This document shows, piece by piece, positions 46,975 to 58,197 of a stretch of DNA of 64,000 nucleotides. The stretch is taken from NCBI RefSeq assembly GCF_001667315.1, contig NZ_LZHT01000027.1, positions 1 to 64,000 on the forward strand, written 5' to 3'. Numbering within the stretch: position 1 is the first letter of the stretch; the number at the start of each line of letters is the position of its first letter. This DNA is from Mycobacterium sp. 852002-10029_SCH5224772. Lineage in GTDB: Bacteria; Actinomycetota; Actinomycetes; Mycobacteriales; Mycobacteriaceae. The translations under genes were made by a program, and so were the position numbers. The notes beneath the pieces are model-generated. The model ran no database searches. It was not told where the DNA came from and saw only the letters and a program-made list of their open reading frames with translations.

Positions 46975-48189
46975 ATGAGGGAAGCACCACACGTGCTGGG
47001 CATCGTCCTGGCCGGCGGTGAGGGCAAGCGGCTGTATCCGCTGACCGCGGATCGCGCCAAGCCCGCGGTTCCTTTCGGGGGCGCCTATCGGCTGATCGAC
47101 TTCGTGCTGTCCAACCTCGTCAACGCCCGCTATTTGCGGATCTGCGTTCTCACGCAGTACAAGTCGCATTCACTGGACCGTCACATTTCGCAGAACTGGC
47201 GGTTGTCCGGTTTGGCCGGTGAGTACATCACGCCGGTGCCCGCGCAGCAGCGCCTCGGTCCGCGCTGGTACACCGGTTCGGCCGACGCGATCTACCAGTC
47301 ACTCAATCTGATCTACGACGAAGACCCCGACTACATAGTGGTTTTCGGGGCCGACCACGTGTATCGGATGGACCCCGAGCAGATGGTCCGGTTCCACATC
47401 GACAGCGGGGCGGGTGCGACGGTAGCCGGCATCCGGGTGCCGCGCGCCGAGGCCACCGCGTTCGGCTGTATCGACTCCGACGAGTCCGGGCGGATCCGCC
47501 GATTCGTGGAGAAGCCACTGGATCCGCCGGGCACCCCTGATGATCCCGAGACGACGTTCGTGTCGATGGGCAACTACATCTTCACCACCAAGGTGCTCAT
47601 CGACGCGATCCGCGCGGACGCCGACGATGACCATTCCGATCACGACATGGGCGGGGACATCATCCCGCGACTGGTGGACGACGGGATGGCCGCGGTGTAC
47701 GACTTCAGCGACAACGAGGTGCCCGGCGCCACCGATCGTGACCGGGCCTACTGGCGTGACGTCGGAACGCTGGACGCGTTCTACGACGCGCACATGGACC
47801 TGGTGTCGGTGCATCCGGTGTTCAACCTGTACAACAAGCGCTGGCCGATCCGCGGCGAGTCGGAGAACCTGGCGCCGGCCAAGTTCGTCAACGGCGGCTC
47901 CGCGCAGGAGTCGGTGGTGGGCGCCGGCAGCATCATCTCGGCGGCCTCGGTGCGCAACTCGGTGCTGTCGTCCAACGTGGTGGTCGACGACGGCGCGATC
48001 GTGGAGGGCAGCGTGATCATGCCCGGCGCCCGCGTCGGCCGCGGCGCGGTGGTGCGCCACGCGATCCTGGACAAGAACGTCGTCGTAGGGCCGGGCGAGA
48101 TGGTCGGGGTGGATCTGGAGAAGGACCGGGAGCGCTTCGCGATCAGCGCCGGCGGTGTGGTCGCGGTGGGCAAGGGCGTCTGGATCTAG
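46975..48189 (+). CDS. glgC: Glucose-1-phosphate adenylyltransferase
   Basis: 404 residues. Makes ADP-glucose from ATP and glucose-1-phosphate. [20 protein letters not shown] is the nucleotide-binding motif, [13 protein letters not shown] and [10 protein letters not shown] follow, FVEKP binds the sugar phosphate, and the C-terminal third is a left-handed beta-helix ([20 protein letters not shown]). Counterpart of Rv1213. Divergent from glgM; both act in alpha-glucan synthesis. Confidence 0.97.
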   Translation: MREAPHVLGIVLAGGEGKRLYPLTADRAKPAVPFGGAYRLIDFVLSNLVNARYLRICVLTQYKSHSLDRHISQNWRLSGLAGEYITPVPAQQRLGPRWYTGSADAIYQSLNLIYDEDPDYIVVFGADHVYRMDPEQMVRFHIDSGAGATVAGIRVPRAEATAFGCIDSDESGRIRRFVEKPLDPPGTPDDPETTFVSMGNYIFTTKVLIDAIRADADDDHSDHDMGGDIIPRLVDDGMAAVYDFSDNEVPGATDRDRAYWRDVGTLDAFYDAHMDLVSVHPVFNLYNKRWPIRGESENLAPAKFVNGGSAQESVVGAGSIISAASVRNSVLSSNVVVDDGAIVEGSVIMPGARVGRGAVVRHAILDKNVVVGPGEMVGVDLEKDRERFAISAGGVVAVGKGVWI

Positions 48190-48206
48190 CTCGCCCTCGG
48201 CGGGCT
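48188..48206. terminator. Hairpin between convergent glgC and CocE-type hydrolase
   Basis: AGCTCGCC and GGCGGGCT form an 8-base stem with one mismatch around a CTC loop, spanning both stop codons. The 15-base space between convergent genes supports a bidirectional terminator role. No U-tract is present. Confidence 0.5.
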
Positions 48207-49893
48207 AGGGGATCTCCGGGATCAGCAGGTGCGCGCCGCGGTCCGGACCCCAATGCAGGGTGATGCGCCCGCGCGGTGAGTCCGCGTAGGCCGCCGGGAA
48301 TTGGCCCGTCAGCGGATTTTTCGGACACAACCAGCGCCCGGCGATCACCAGCCGCAGCTGCTCGCCGGCGCGGAACAACGTCGCCGACGGGCCCAGCGCG
48401 ACGTTGACCTCGACCACCTCGGCGACGGCGACCGGCCGCGGATCGGTGCCGGTCGTGACGGGTTCGGCCGGGCGGGAAAGCTCGGGTTCCAGGGTGCGCA
48501 GCGAGACGCGCTGCCAGCCGGTGCTCACCCGGTCGCGGCCGTAGCCGTAGGACCCCTCGAATCCGACGAAGCGGCCGCCGCGCCACTTCTCTACGCCGAC
48601 GAACAGGTTCGCGTCGTCGCAGCCGCTCAGCTCGACCCACAACCGGGCGGCCATCGGCCCGGACAGCTCGATGTCGTCGGGAAACGTCCAGGTGAAAGAG
48701 GCTGCACGCGAACGTGTTCCGAAGGTCACACTGCCGGCATCGGCGGGCGGTTCGGTCGTCAGCGTCCCGTTGGCGCCCAAATGCATTGGGCACCAACGGG
48801 TTCGGGACAGCGGCCAGTCGTCCTCTTCACGCACCGCGGCGACGGTGTCGCGGTCCTCGCGTACCTCCAGGCGCACACCGCGCGACGCCGGAGCGCCGTC
48901 GAGCACCCCGCGAAAGAACGTCAGCTGCTCGGCCAGCGCGGCCTCGGAGTAGAAGGTCGTCCACTTGCCGCCCCGATGCGTGTAGAGCCGGGCGTGGCGG
49001 GAACCGCTGTGCGTGAACGCGCGGATGGAGCCGCGGCTGTGCAGATTGTTGTCGGAAAGGCTGCCGCACACCAGCATGGGCACCGTGATCGACGAGAGGT
49101 CGGGTGCCAGTGAGCGCCAGAACTCGTCACGCAGCGGGTGCAGGTCCTGCATGCGCTCCAGGTCGTAGGCCTGCCGCGTGTCGCGTCGCGTGTTTCGTGA
49201 CCACATCCGGGTGAAGCCCCGCTCCCGGACGCCGCCCGGAAATGTCAGGTCGCGGTAGGCGTCGGTGAAGCCCTCCCACGGGCAGATCGCCCGCAGCGCC
49301 GGCGGTCGCAGCGCCGCGACGGCGTACTGGCTGATCGCCAGGTAGGACACCCCGAGCATGACGACATTGCCGTCGCTCCACGGTTGGCCGGCGATCCACT
49401 GCACCAGGTCGTAGGTGTCTTCGGCCTCGCGCCGCGACAACAGAGTTCCGGTGCCCTCGGAGTGTCCGCAGCCGCGCGAGTCGGCATTCACCACGACGAA
49501 GCCCCGCGCGGTCCACCACGCCGGGTCGGGGGCCTCCCATCCGGTCAGCGCCGAGAAGGTCACCGGTTGCGGCTGGCGCAGGACCCGGTACTGCGCCGAG
49601 AACGTCCACGTGTCGCCCCGCCGCTTCGGCAGGTTGTCCTTGCCGTAGGGGTGGATGCTGAGGATGACCGGCCGGGCATCGGCGCCGGCTTTACGAAAGA
49701 CGTTGACCCGCAACACCGTTCCGTCGCGCGTGGTGACGGCGACGTCACGCTCGACGTCGAGGTCGGCGGGTGGGTCGGTGACGGTGACCGGGGGTCTGGC
49801 GACGCCACGAATCCTGCTCACTGCGTACCGCAGCCCACCGGGCCGTCGCCACGGGCGGTCCAGGGCCGATGGGCGATTGTGCACCACGCCCAT
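48205..49893 (-). CDS. CocE/NonD-family alpha/beta hydrolase, Rv1215c-like
   Basis: 562 residues. The catalytic domain has VNADSRGCGHSEGTG and the nucleophile elbow GVSYLA, with an X-Pro dipeptidyl-peptidase-type C-terminal jelly-roll (from ~380) seen in WTFPDDIELSGPMAARLWVE. CocE/NonD enzymes are serine esterases or acyl-peptide hydrolases. No signal peptide is visible. It follows the Rv1216c-like gene by 16 bases and is the last gene of the ABC-efflux operon. Substrate is unknown; ATG 49893 gives the expected length. Confidence 0.9.
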   Translation of the reverse strand: MGVVHNRPSALDRPWRRPGGLRYAVSRIRGVARPPVTVTDPPADLDVERDVAVTTRDGTVLRVNVFRKAGADARPVILSIHPYGKDNLPKRRGDTWTFSAQYRVLRQPQPVTFSALTGWEAPDPAWWTARGFVVVNADSRGCGHSEGTGTLLSRREAEDTYDLVQWIAGQPWSDGNVVMLGVSYLAISQYAVAALRPPALRAICPWEGFTDAYRDLTFPGGVRERGFTRMWSRNTRRDTRQAYDLERMQDLHPLRDEFWRSLAPDLSSITVPMLVCGSLSDNNLHSRGSIRAFTHSGSRHARLYTHRGGKWTTFYSEAALAEQLTFFRGVLDGAPASRGVRLEVREDRDTVAAVREEDDWPLSRTRWCPMHLGANGTLTTEPPADAGSVTFGTRSRAASFTWTFPDDIELSGPMAARLWVELSGCDDANLFVGVEKWRGGRFVGFEGSYGYGRDRVSTGWQRVSLRTLEPELSRPAEPVTTGTDPRPVAVAEVVEVNVALGPSATLFRAGEQLRLVIAGRWLCPKNPLTGQFPAAYADSPRGRITLHWGPDRGAHLLIPEIP

Positions 49894-49909
49894 ACCCTAG
49901 GCGCGTCGG

Positions 49910-50584
49910 CTACCAGACGTAGGGAACCAGCCGATAGGGCACGCGTTCGGCGTATTCGCGGTAGCCGGGCAGTTCGTGAATGAGCAGCTTTTCTTCGTCG
50001 ACGATGCGCAGGGTGAGCACGACGGCGCCCGGGATGACGAAAAGCAGTCCCCAGTACGAGCCGAGGGCCAGGGGGATGCCGATCATCATGATCACGTTTC
50101 CGACGTACATCGGATGGCGCACGAATCGATAGAGGCCGCCGGACACCAGGGTCTGGCCCGCCTCCACGGTGACGGTGGCGGCGGCATAGCTGTTCTGGAC
50201 GATCACCAGCATGGCGATGCCGAGCCCCGCGGCGACCAGGACGTCGCCGAGCAGCGACAGCCAGGCCGGCACCGACGACCAGCCGAACCGGTGATCGAGC
50301 GCGCTGAACACCATCGTTGCGAAGAGGCCCAGAAAGGAGGCGGTGATGATGAATTTCTGTGCGGTCCTGGGTTCGGCCCGCGGGCCCGCGCGCATGCGCC
50401 GCTGCAGGGCCGCGGGGTTGGCCCGGCTCAGGTAGATCGTGGGCACGATGGTCGCCGCCGTGAACACGGCGATGAAAACCCACGCCTGCCAGTAGTGGAG
50501 CGTTCCGGCCGGTAAGAGCAGGATCAAAATCCACGAGAGAATGCCTCCGACAGATGTTGTCGTCACTCGGATCCCGGTTTTCAT
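49910..50584 (-). CDS. Isoprenylcysteine methyltransferase-like membrane protein, Rv1216c-like
   Basis: 224 residues with about five membrane helices. YRFVRHPMYVGNVIMMIGIP is the RHPxY motif of the ICMT/PEMT family, and ELPGYREYAERVPYRLVPYV is the cofactor-binding C-terminus. Family members use S-adenosylmethionine to methylate membrane-embedded substrates. ATG 50584 gives the same length as M. tuberculosis Rv1216c, so the extension to 50629 is rejected. It lies 7 bases after the ABC permease stop in the same operon. Confidence 0.88.
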   Translation of the reverse strand: MKTGIRVTTTSVGGILSWILILLLPAGTLHYWQAWVFIAVFTAATIVPTIYLSRANPAALQRRMRAGPRAEPRTAQKFIITASFLGLFATMVFSALDHRFGWSSVPAWLSLLGDVLVAAGLGIAMLVIVQNSYAAATVTVEAGQTLVSGGLYRFVRHPMYVGNVIMMIGIPLALGSYWGLLFVIPGAVVLTLRIVDEEKLLIHELPGYREYAERVPYRLVPYVW

Positions 50585-50591
50585 CACGCTC

Positions 50592-52235
50592 CTAGCAGCG
50601 TAGATCGCGGCGCCGAAAGCCCATGGCACCCAGAATTACCAACCCTACGTCGATGCCCAGTAGCCATAGCAAGGGCACGGCCGTGAAATCGGCGCCAATT
50701 CTCGGGACGTGGGCGAACGGTTCCAGATCGAGCAACCACTGTGAGAACCCGGCCAACGACCCGATCAGATACAGCGCGATGAACCCGATCAGCACGCCCC
50801 AGGCCACCGGCGTGAACCGCGGCGCGACGCCGAACACGCAGACCGTCACGGCCGACAACAACCAGACGGCGGGCAGTTGGACGGCCGCGCTTGCGACAAC
50901 CATCGCGAGTTTGCCGCCGACGTCGCCGGCCGCGATGCCGTAGACCACTCCGGCGGTGACCCCGCTGGCCAGCATCGCCAGCGCGGACCCGCCCAGCGCG
51001 GTCACCAAATGGCTTGCGAGCCAGCGGGTTCGCGACACCGCGCCGGACAACACCGTTTCGGCGCGCTGGCTTGTTTCTTCCTGGTGTAACCGCAAGGTGA
51101 GCGAGACGGCGAACGCCGCGGCCACCATGCCCATCATGGCGAACGCCACGGCGATGAAGGCCTGCTCGAGGGCGCTGGTGCCGCCCATCCGAGCGACGAT
51201 GTCGCGGGCCACGCCGCTGCCACCCAGTTCGTCGCCGATGCCGTGCACCACGCTGCCCACCAGCAGCCCGTACAGGCACAATCCGACCGTCCACAGCAGC
51301 AGCGCGGCGCGATCGAGCCGCCACGTCAGTCCAAAGGCGTTGCCCAGTGCCGGCGCGGCGGTCGGGGGGCCGGGGCGTTCCGCGATGAGTCCGGCGCCCA
51401 CATCGCGGCCGACGAGCAGGCGATATGCCAGGAGGGTCAGCGCGGCAGCCGTCACCAGGTGCAGGAGCAGCACCCACCAGCGATCGCCCGCGTACGGTTT
51501 GACCAGTAGCGACCACCCCAGCGGAGACAGCCACGACAGGGTGCCCGAGCCGGCGTCGCCGACGGCGCGCAGTGTGAACGCGGCTCCCAGCACGGCGAAG
51601 GCGGTACCGCGGGCGAACCTGGCGCTGGGCGACAACTGTGCGGCCACCGCCGCGACCGCGGTGAACACCAGGCCCGAGCATGCCAGCGCCGCCCCGAACG
51701 CCAGCGACCCGGCGGCCGGGACGTCGGTGCTCAGCAGGCCCGCCGCGCCGATCGCGCCGGTGCCCAGTGAGGCTCCGAAAGACAGCAGCAGCGCCGCGCC
51801 CAGGCTGGCATAGCGGCCGATCGCGGTCGAGTCCACCAACTCGGTCCGCCCGTTCTCCTCGTCGGCGCGGGTGTGCCGGATGACCGTGAGGATGACGGCC
51901 ACCGCGATCAACACGTGGAACATCCCGGCTTTCCAAATGCCCACGGCGCCAAGGCTGTCGCTGTAGACCTGCCCGTACAGCGCACGCTGGGCCGGGCTGG
52001 CCATGATGGAGGCGGCGAATCCGGCGCGGCCCGCCGCGGTGGGGTAGATCTTTTCGATGCTGCCGACGTACACCGTGGACAACGGCACCGACAGCAGAAA
52101 CATCCACAGCGGCAACGAAACCCGGTCGCGGCGAAGGTAGAGCCGCAGCATCGCAAGCGTCCCGGAGAAGTTCGAACCGCGAAGCGGCTCAGGCGATGCC
52201 GACGCGTAGGGTCGGTCCAGCGTGGTCGCGCTCAT
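50592..52235 (-). CDS. ABC-2-type multidrug exporter permease, Rv1217c-like
   Basis: 547 residues with about 12 hydrophobic segments arranged as two six-helix halves, the pattern of actinobacterial tetronasin-type permeases. It follows the ATPase gene with a 4-base overlap (ATGA). The M. tuberculosis Rv1217c-Rv1218c system exports several drug-like compounds when overexpressed; similar activity is inferred here. Repression by the TetR protein two genes upstream is expected. Confidence 0.92.
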   Translation of the reverse strand: MSATTLDRPYASASPEPLRGSNFSGTLAMLRLYLRRDRVSLPLWMFLLSVPLSTVYVGSIEKIYPTAAGRAGFAASIMASPAQRALYGQVYSDSLGAVGIWKAGMFHVLIAVAVILTVIRHTRADEENGRTELVDSTAIGRYASLGAALLLSFGASLGTGAIGAAGLLSTDVPAAGSLAFGAALACSGLVFTAVAAVAAQLSPSARFARGTAFAVLGAAFTLRAVGDAGSGTLSWLSPLGWSLLVKPYAGDRWWVLLLHLVTAAALTLLAYRLLVGRDVGAGLIAERPGPPTAAPALGNAFGLTWRLDRAALLLWTVGLCLYGLLVGSVVHGIGDELGGSGVARDIVARMGGTSALEQAFIAVAFAMMGMVAAAFAVSLTLRLHQEETSQRAETVLSGAVSRTRWLASHLVTALGGSALAMLASGVTAGVVYGIAAGDVGGKLAMVVASAAVQLPAVWLLSAVTVCVFGVAPRFTPVAWGVLIGFIALYLIGSLAGFSQWLLDLEPFAHVPRIGADFTAVPLLWLLGIDVGLVILGAMGFRRRDLRC

Positions 52236-53197
52236 GGCAACGACACCTTTTCCGCGTCGCGCCCGTGCCGGCCGTCGCCCCCGTATCCGTCTCCGGACGT
52301 GTCATAGTGGCGCAAGAAGAGCTCCTCGAGCGTCGGCGGCTGGCTGACGAGGCTGCTGACGCCGGCGTCGCCGAGCAGCCGGATGAGCTCACCCAGGCTT
52401 TCGCTATCGACCTGGGCCCGCAAGGTATTGCCCTCGACGCTGATGTCCTCGACACCTTTGATCCGGCTGAGATCACCTGGATCGCCGATCATTTCGGCCC
52501 TGATCGAGGTGCGGCTCAGATGCCGCATGGAGTTCAGCGAACCACTCTCGATGGTCTTGCCGGCGCGGATGATCGTCACCCGTTCGCACAACGCCTCCGT
52601 CTCGGCCAGGATGTGGCTGGACAACAACACCGTCGTGCCCCGGTCGCGGGCCTGCGCCACGCACTGCTGAAACACGTTCTCCATCAGCGGATCCAGGCCG
52701 CTGCTGGGTTCGTCCAGGAGCAGCAGTCTGGCGTGGGACGAGAACGCCGAGATCAAGGAGACCTTCTGGCGGTTGCCCTTCGAATACGTGCGCGCCTTCT
52801 TGTGGGGGTCCAGATCGAAGCGCTCGATCAGCTCGGCGCGGCGCCGTTTGTCGATGCCGCCGCGCATGCGTGCCAGTAGGTCGATGGTCTCGCCGCCCGT
52901 CAGTGACGGCCACAACGTCACATCACCTGGAACGTAGGCGATTTGGCGGTGCAGCGCGACGGACTGTGTCCAGGGGTCGCCACCGAGCAGTCGGACGCTG
53001 CCGCTGTCGGCCTTCACCAGGCCCAACAGGATGCGGATGGTGGTCGACTTACCGGCGCCGTTGGGGCCGAGGAACCCGTGGACTTCCCCTTCCTGCACGG
53101 TGAGGTCGAGGCCGTCCAGTGCCCGTACCGCGCCGAAGTTCTTGGTGAGCCCGCAAATTTCGATGGGGGCGGAAGCGACGGAACGTTCAGTTGCCAT
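52232..53197 (-). CDS. ABC exporter ATP-binding protein, Rv1218c-like
   Basis: 321 residues. Walker [10 protein letters not shown], signature YSKGNRQKV (a degenerate form of LSGGQ), Walker [15 protein letters not shown] and the H-loop LLSSHIL are present. The C-terminal ~90 residues are a DUF4162-type accessory domain. The start overlaps the tetR 3' end by 11 bases, and the stop overlaps the permease start, so all are translated from one message. Confidence 0.95.
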   Translation of the reverse strand: MATERSVASAPIEICGLTKNFGAVRALDGLDLTVQEGEVHGFLGPNGAGKSTTIRILLGLVKADSGSVRLLGGDPWTQSVALHRQIAYVPGDVTLWPSLTGGETIDLLARMRGGIDKRRRAELIERFDLDPHKKARTYSKGNRQKVSLISAFSSHARLLLLDEPSSGLDPLMENVFQQCVAQARDRGTTVLLSSHILAETEALCERVTIIRAGKTIESGSLNSMRHLSRTSIRAEMIGDPGDLSRIKGVEDISVEGNTLRAQVDSESLGELIRLLGDAGVSSLVSQPPTLEELFLRHYDTSGDGYGGDGRHGRDAEKVSLP

Positions 53198-53825
53198 GGG
53201 ATTCTCCTTGATGTTCGGCAGCCAAAAATGCGTCGTACATGGTGCGGTCGGTCAGCAATCCTTCGGTATAGACCTCGAGCGCGGGCAGTATCATGTCGCG
53301 CGAGTAGTCGCGCAGCACCGCACGCAGATCCGTTGGCGTTTCATGCATTTGGATGTAGAGCAGGAACCCGCCACCCCCGGTGATCGCCAGATACTTGGCC
53401 CGGGCCTGGGGGTCGCGGCTGGGCTTGATGGTCCCGGCGCGCACGCCCTCTTCCATGTATTCTTCGGCGTTGTCAATCATCCTGCGCCACAGCATGTTCG
53501 CCAGATCACCACCGGTCTGCATGCTGCGCACCAGGTAGGCCATCAGCGGCGCGTAGTCCTCGATCTCGGCCATCTGCGCGAACCAGGTGGCCGGGTCGTT
53601 GGATTGAAGCGCCTCGGACTTGGTGTTGCGGATCTTCTCGGCGATGTGGTCCTCGCAGGCCTTGCGCAGGCCCTCCTTGGAGCCGAAGTGGTGGATTACC
53701 AGCGCGGCACTCACGCCCGCGGCTTCGGCGATAGCGCGAAGCCCGACGCCGAACCCGTGCTCGCCGAACTGCTCGATGGCCGCATCGCGGATCCGGGCCG
53801 CGGCCGTCAGATCGGCTGAACGCAT
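53187..53825 (-). CDS. TetR-family repressor of the efflux operon, Rv1219c-like
   Basis: 212 residues. The helix-turn-helix is at ~10-55: [20 protein letters not shown], then [20 protein letters not shown]. The ligand domain is long and aromatic-poor. Rv1219c represses its own operon in M. tuberculosis by binding repeats in its promoter. Matching repeats overlap the start codon here (see 53821-53852). First gene of the operon Rv1219c to Rv1215c type. ATG 53825 is well supported by homology. Confidence 0.93.
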   Translation of the reverse strand: MRSADLTAAARIRDAAIEQFGEHGFGVGLRAIAEAAGVSAALVIHHFGSKEGLRKACEDHIAEKIRNTKSEALQSNDPATWFAQMAEIEDYAPLMAYLVRSMQTGGDLANMLWRRMIDNAEEYMEEGVRAGTIKPSRDPQARAKYLAITGGGGFLLYIQMHETPTDLRAVLRDYSRDMILPALEVYTEGLLTDRTMYDAFLAAEHQGESHGN

Positions 53826-53852
53826 GTTCAGTAGGCTAAACGCACGTTCAGT
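53821..53852. promoter_or_regulatory. Likely operator of the TetR efflux repressor
   Basis: A 12-base direct repeat CGCAYGTTCAGT occurs at 53821-53832 and 53841-53852, 20 bases apart. A near-perfect palindrome CTAAACGCACGTTCAG lies at 53836-53851 with half sites CTRAACG. One repeat overlaps the ATG of the repressor gene. The arrangement fits two TetR dimers binding next to each other to block transcription and initiation. Confidence 0.7.
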
Positions 53853-53934
53853 CTGCGGTCAAGGCCTTCCCGTGAGCAGACGCAAAGCGTCAATCGGGCA
53901 CGGATGTGGGTGTGTTTGCGCCGACTCGGCCGAA

Positions 53935-54603
53935 TTAGTCGCGGACCGCGGCCAGAATGCCGTCGCCCAGCGGCACCAGCGCCGGGGTGAGGCGCTCGTC
54001 CTCGGCGATGAGGCGGGCCGCCTCGCGCACCGCGACCACCTCGGCGTCGCGCGCAGCCGGATCGCCGGCCCGCCCGCCCAGCGCGGCCCGGTGCACCACG
54101 ATCACGCCGCCGGGGCGCAGCAACCGGATGCCCTCGACGACGTAGTCCGGCTGATCGATCGGGTCGGCGTCGATGAACACCAGGTCGTAGGACTCGTCGG
54201 CGAGCCGGGTGAGCACCTCCTGGGCGCGGCCGCCGATCAGCCGGCTGCGCGACGGGCCGATGCCGGCCTCGCTGAACGCCTGCTTGGCCAGCCGCAGGTA
54301 TTCGGGCTCGATGTCGATCGTGGTCAAGACGCCGTCGTTGCTCATGCCCGACAGCAACCACAGCCCGCTGACACCTGCGCCCGTGCCCACCTCGGCGACG
54401 GCCTTGCCGCCGCTCAGCTTGGTCAGCAGGCTCAACAACGCGCCCACCGCCGGCGTCACCGCGCCGGCGCCGATGTCCTCGGCCCGCTCGCGGGCGGCCG
54501 CCAACAGCGCGTCCTCCGATATCGACCCCTCGGCGTGGGCAAAGAGCGATTCGGCCCGACCGGGCGCTGTTTGGGCGGGGGCTTCGTCGTCGGTGCCGTC
54601 CAT
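53935..54603 (-). CDS. SAM-dependent O-methyltransferase, Rv1220c-like
   Basis: 222 residues. [20 protein letters not shown] is the SAM-binding glycine loop, [17 protein letters not shown] the ribose acidic loop and [20 protein letters not shown] the metal-binding strand of the catechol-O-methyltransferase-like family. ATG 54603 is chosen by homology; the frame stays open to 54702 without conservation. It is divergent from sigE, with about 200 bases between. Substrate unknown. Confidence 0.93.
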   Translation of the reverse strand: MDGTDDEAPAQTAPGRAESLFAHAEGSISEDALLAAARERAEDIGAGAVTPAVGALLSLLTKLSGGKAVAEVGTGAGVSGLWLLSGMSNDGVLTTIDIEPEYLRLAKQAFSEAGIGPSRSRLIGGRAQEVLTRLADESYDLVFIDADPIDQPDYVVEGIRLLRPGGVIVVHRAALGGRAGDPAARDAEVVAVREAARLIAEDERLTPALVPLGDGILAAVRD

Positions 54604-54744
54604 GCCCGCAGCGTATTCCAATTCATCGCGCGGTCCGACAGGCGCGCCTGAACCGGACGCCGACGACACGCCCAACCGGCGCCGCGCGTTTAAGGTCACC
54701 ACGCGATGGATATTTCCTGCACAGCGCAGGTAACAAAACGGTTT

Positions 54745-54760
54745 CTCAGCCTCAGCTCAG
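54745..54760. promoter_or_regulatory. CTCAG repeats upstream of sigE, candidate MprA box
   Basis: CTCAG occurs three times within 16 bases, at 54745-54749, 54751-54755 and 54756-54760, about 45 bases before the chosen sigE start. MprA, the regulator of the MprAB envelope-stress pair, binds direct repeats with a related core upstream of sigE in M. tuberculosis. The match is by eye and spacing is not that of a strict consensus. Confidence 0.4.
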
Positions 54761-54804
54761 ACTGTTCATATACCGCACATACGCCGGTACGAGACGGTGT
54801 CCGT

Positions 54805-55560
54805 ATGGATCGCGGAGCGCGTTGGACGGGGAATACCGAATGGCAGCTGCCTGTTGCCGTCAATGACGAAGTGCCGCTGAGTGGCACACCCGATTCGGAG
54901 GACTTGATCATCACCACGCTTCTCAGCCCGTCCAGCATGTCCCACCCGCAAGAGCACCCCGCCGACGAGTGGGTGGAGCCGTCGGACGTGCCACAAGGGA
55001 CCGCGGTTTTCGACGCGACGGGGGACAAGGCGGCCATGCCGTCGTGGGACGAGCTGGTGCGCCAGCACGCCGACCGGGTATACCGGCTGGCTTACCGGCT
55101 CGCCGGCAATCAGCACGACGCCGAGGACCTCACCCAGGAGACCTTCATCCGGGTCTTCCGCTCCGTGCAGAACTACCAACCGGGAACGTTCGAGGGGTGG
55201 CTGCACCGCATCACCACCAACCTCTTCCTCGACATGGTCCGCCGGCGCGCGCGCATCCGGATGGAGGCGCTGCCCGAGGACTACGAGCGGGTGCCCGCTG
55301 ACGAGCCCAACCCCGAACAGATCTACCACGATTCGCGGCTCGGCCCTGATTTGCAGGCCGCGCTGGACTCGCTGCCTCCGGAGTTTCGTGCGGCCGTCGT
55401 CTTGTGCGACATCGAAGGCCTGTCCTACGAGGAGATCGGTGCCACCCTGGGCGTCAAACTGGGGACCGTCCGCAGCCGCATCCACCGCGGCCGTCAGGCC
55501 CTGCGGGACTACCTGGCCGCCCACTCCGATCGGGACGCGCTGCGCGCCCAGATGGCATAG
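54805..55560 (+). CDS. sigE: ECF sigma factor SigE
   Basis: 251 residues. Region 2 (~83-150) contains [20 protein letters not shown] and [20 protein letters not shown]; region 4 (~185-240) contains [20 protein letters not shown] with its helix-turn-helix. The middle of the protein is nearly identical to M. tuberculosis SigE, which controls the response to envelope and oxidative stress. The last residues differ ([11 protein letters not shown]). ATG 54805 aligns with the M. tuberculosis start; the frame is open from ATG 54706, and internal starts such as MSHPQ (residue 45) are possible, as shorter SigE forms are reported. rseA follows after 143 bases. Confidence 0.96.
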   Translation: MDRGARWTGNTEWQLPVAVNDEVPLSGTPDSEDLIITTLLSPSSMSHPQEHPADEWVEPSDVPQGTAVFDATGDKAAMPSWDELVRQHADRVYRLAYRLAGNQHDAEDLTQETFIRVFRSVQNYQPGTFEGWLHRITTNLFLDMVRRRARIRMEALPEDYERVPADEPNPEQIYHDSRLGPDLQAALDSLPPEFRAAVVLCDIEGLSYEEIGATLGVKLGTVRSRIHRGRQALRDYLAAHSDRDALRAQMA

Positions 55561-55703
55561 CCGACGGTCGCCCCGCCGGGTCTCGGCAGCGGAGCGATCA
55601 GGTAGATATTCAGCGGCTTTGTGCCCGCAGCTGCGGTATTGCGCACCGGCTCGCGCTACATTCGAGATGAGGTGGCAATAACAATGAGCGGCAGGAGCTG
55701 GTG

Positions 55704-56099
55704 ATGCCCGATCGAGGACATGTGTTCCGCCGCGCGTTCTCCTGGCTTCCCGCACAGTTCGCCTCCCAAAGCGATGCGCCCGTCGGCGCGCCTCGCCAGT
55801 TCGGTTCCACCGAGCACCTCTCGGTCGAAGCCATCGCCGCGTTCGTCGACGGCGAGCTGCGGATGAACGCCCACCTGCGGGCCGCGCATCACCTGTCGAT
55901 GTGCCCCCAGTGCGCGGCCGAGGTGGACGACCAGAGTCGGACGCGCGCCGCGCTGCGCGATTCCCACCCCATCCGCATCCCCAGCACGCTGCTCGGAATG
56001 CTGGCTGACATTCCCTATGATTCGCCCGACGACCCGACCGCACCGGCGTCCGACCGTTTCGCCGACCGCGACGCCCGCGAACGGCGCAAGCGTCGCTAG
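55704..56099 (+). CDS. rseA: Anti-sigma-E factor RseA
   Basis: 131 residues. It binds SigE and is a zinc-associated anti-sigma factor: H63, C67 and C70 (HLSMCPQC) form the HxxxCxxC motif, with oxidation expected to release SigE. AFSWLPAQFASQSDAPVGAP and EHLSVEAIAAFVDGELRMNA are strongly conserved. In M. tuberculosis it is phosphorylated by PknB and degraded by ClpC1P2. ATG 55704 has AGGAG 6 bases upstream. The low-complexity C-terminus is shorter than in M. tuberculosis. Confidence 0.93.
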   Translation: MPDRGHVFRRAFSWLPAQFASQSDAPVGAPRQFGSTEHLSVEAIAAFVDGELRMNAHLRAAHHLSMCPQCAAEVDDQSRTRAALRDSHPIRIPSTLLGMLADIPYDSPDDPTAPASDRFADRDARERRKRR

Positions 56100-56168
56100 C
56101 GATCGATCCGCTGCGCAACCACCCCACACGCGCGTTCGTGCTGACCCTCGGCGTGCCGTGGATACTAG

Positions 56169-57769
<1,601 letters not shown>

Positions 57770-57770
<1 letters not shown>

Positions 57771-58189
57771 TGTTCGCCAACGTCGGCTGGGGAGAGATGC
57801 TCGTCCTCGTCGTGGTCGGGCTGGTGGTTCTCGGCCCCGAGCGGCTCCCCGGCGCCATCCGGTGGTCGGCCAACGCGCTGCGTCAGGCGCGCGACTACCT
57901 GAGCGGCGTCACCGGTCAGTTGCGCGAGGACCTCGGGCCCGAGTTCGACGACCTGCGCGGCCCCCTCAGCGAATTGCAGAAACTACGGGGCATGACCCCC
58001 CGCGCCGCGCTGACCAAGCACCTGTTGGACGGCGATGATTCCTTTTTGACCGGGAACTTCGACAAGCCCGCGAACGGGGCCTCGCTGGAGGCGCCGCAAC
58101 CCGGCCCTGCCGCACCGGCGAATGGACAGACGCTGGGGGCCGAACCTCAACCGGGCGCCCGCCCGCCGTTCGACACCGACGCGACCTGA
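57770..58189 (+). CDS. tatB: Sec-independent translocase component TatB
   Basis: 139 residues. [20 protein letters not shown] is the N-terminal membrane helix with the conserved glutamate, followed by [20 protein letters not shown], the amphipathic helix typical of TatB. A disordered Pro/Ala-rich tail ends the protein. TatB forms the substrate-receptor complex with TatC for export of folded twin-arginine proteins. Start overlaps htrA's stop by one base. It is convergent with mrp. Confidence 0.95.
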
Positions 58190-58197
58190 AGCCCGCC

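Noticed and set aside
54706..54804. 33-residue N-terminal extension of SigE from ATG 54706
   Set aside because: Would include the CTCAG repeats and promoter-like sequence; homology begins at ATG 54805.
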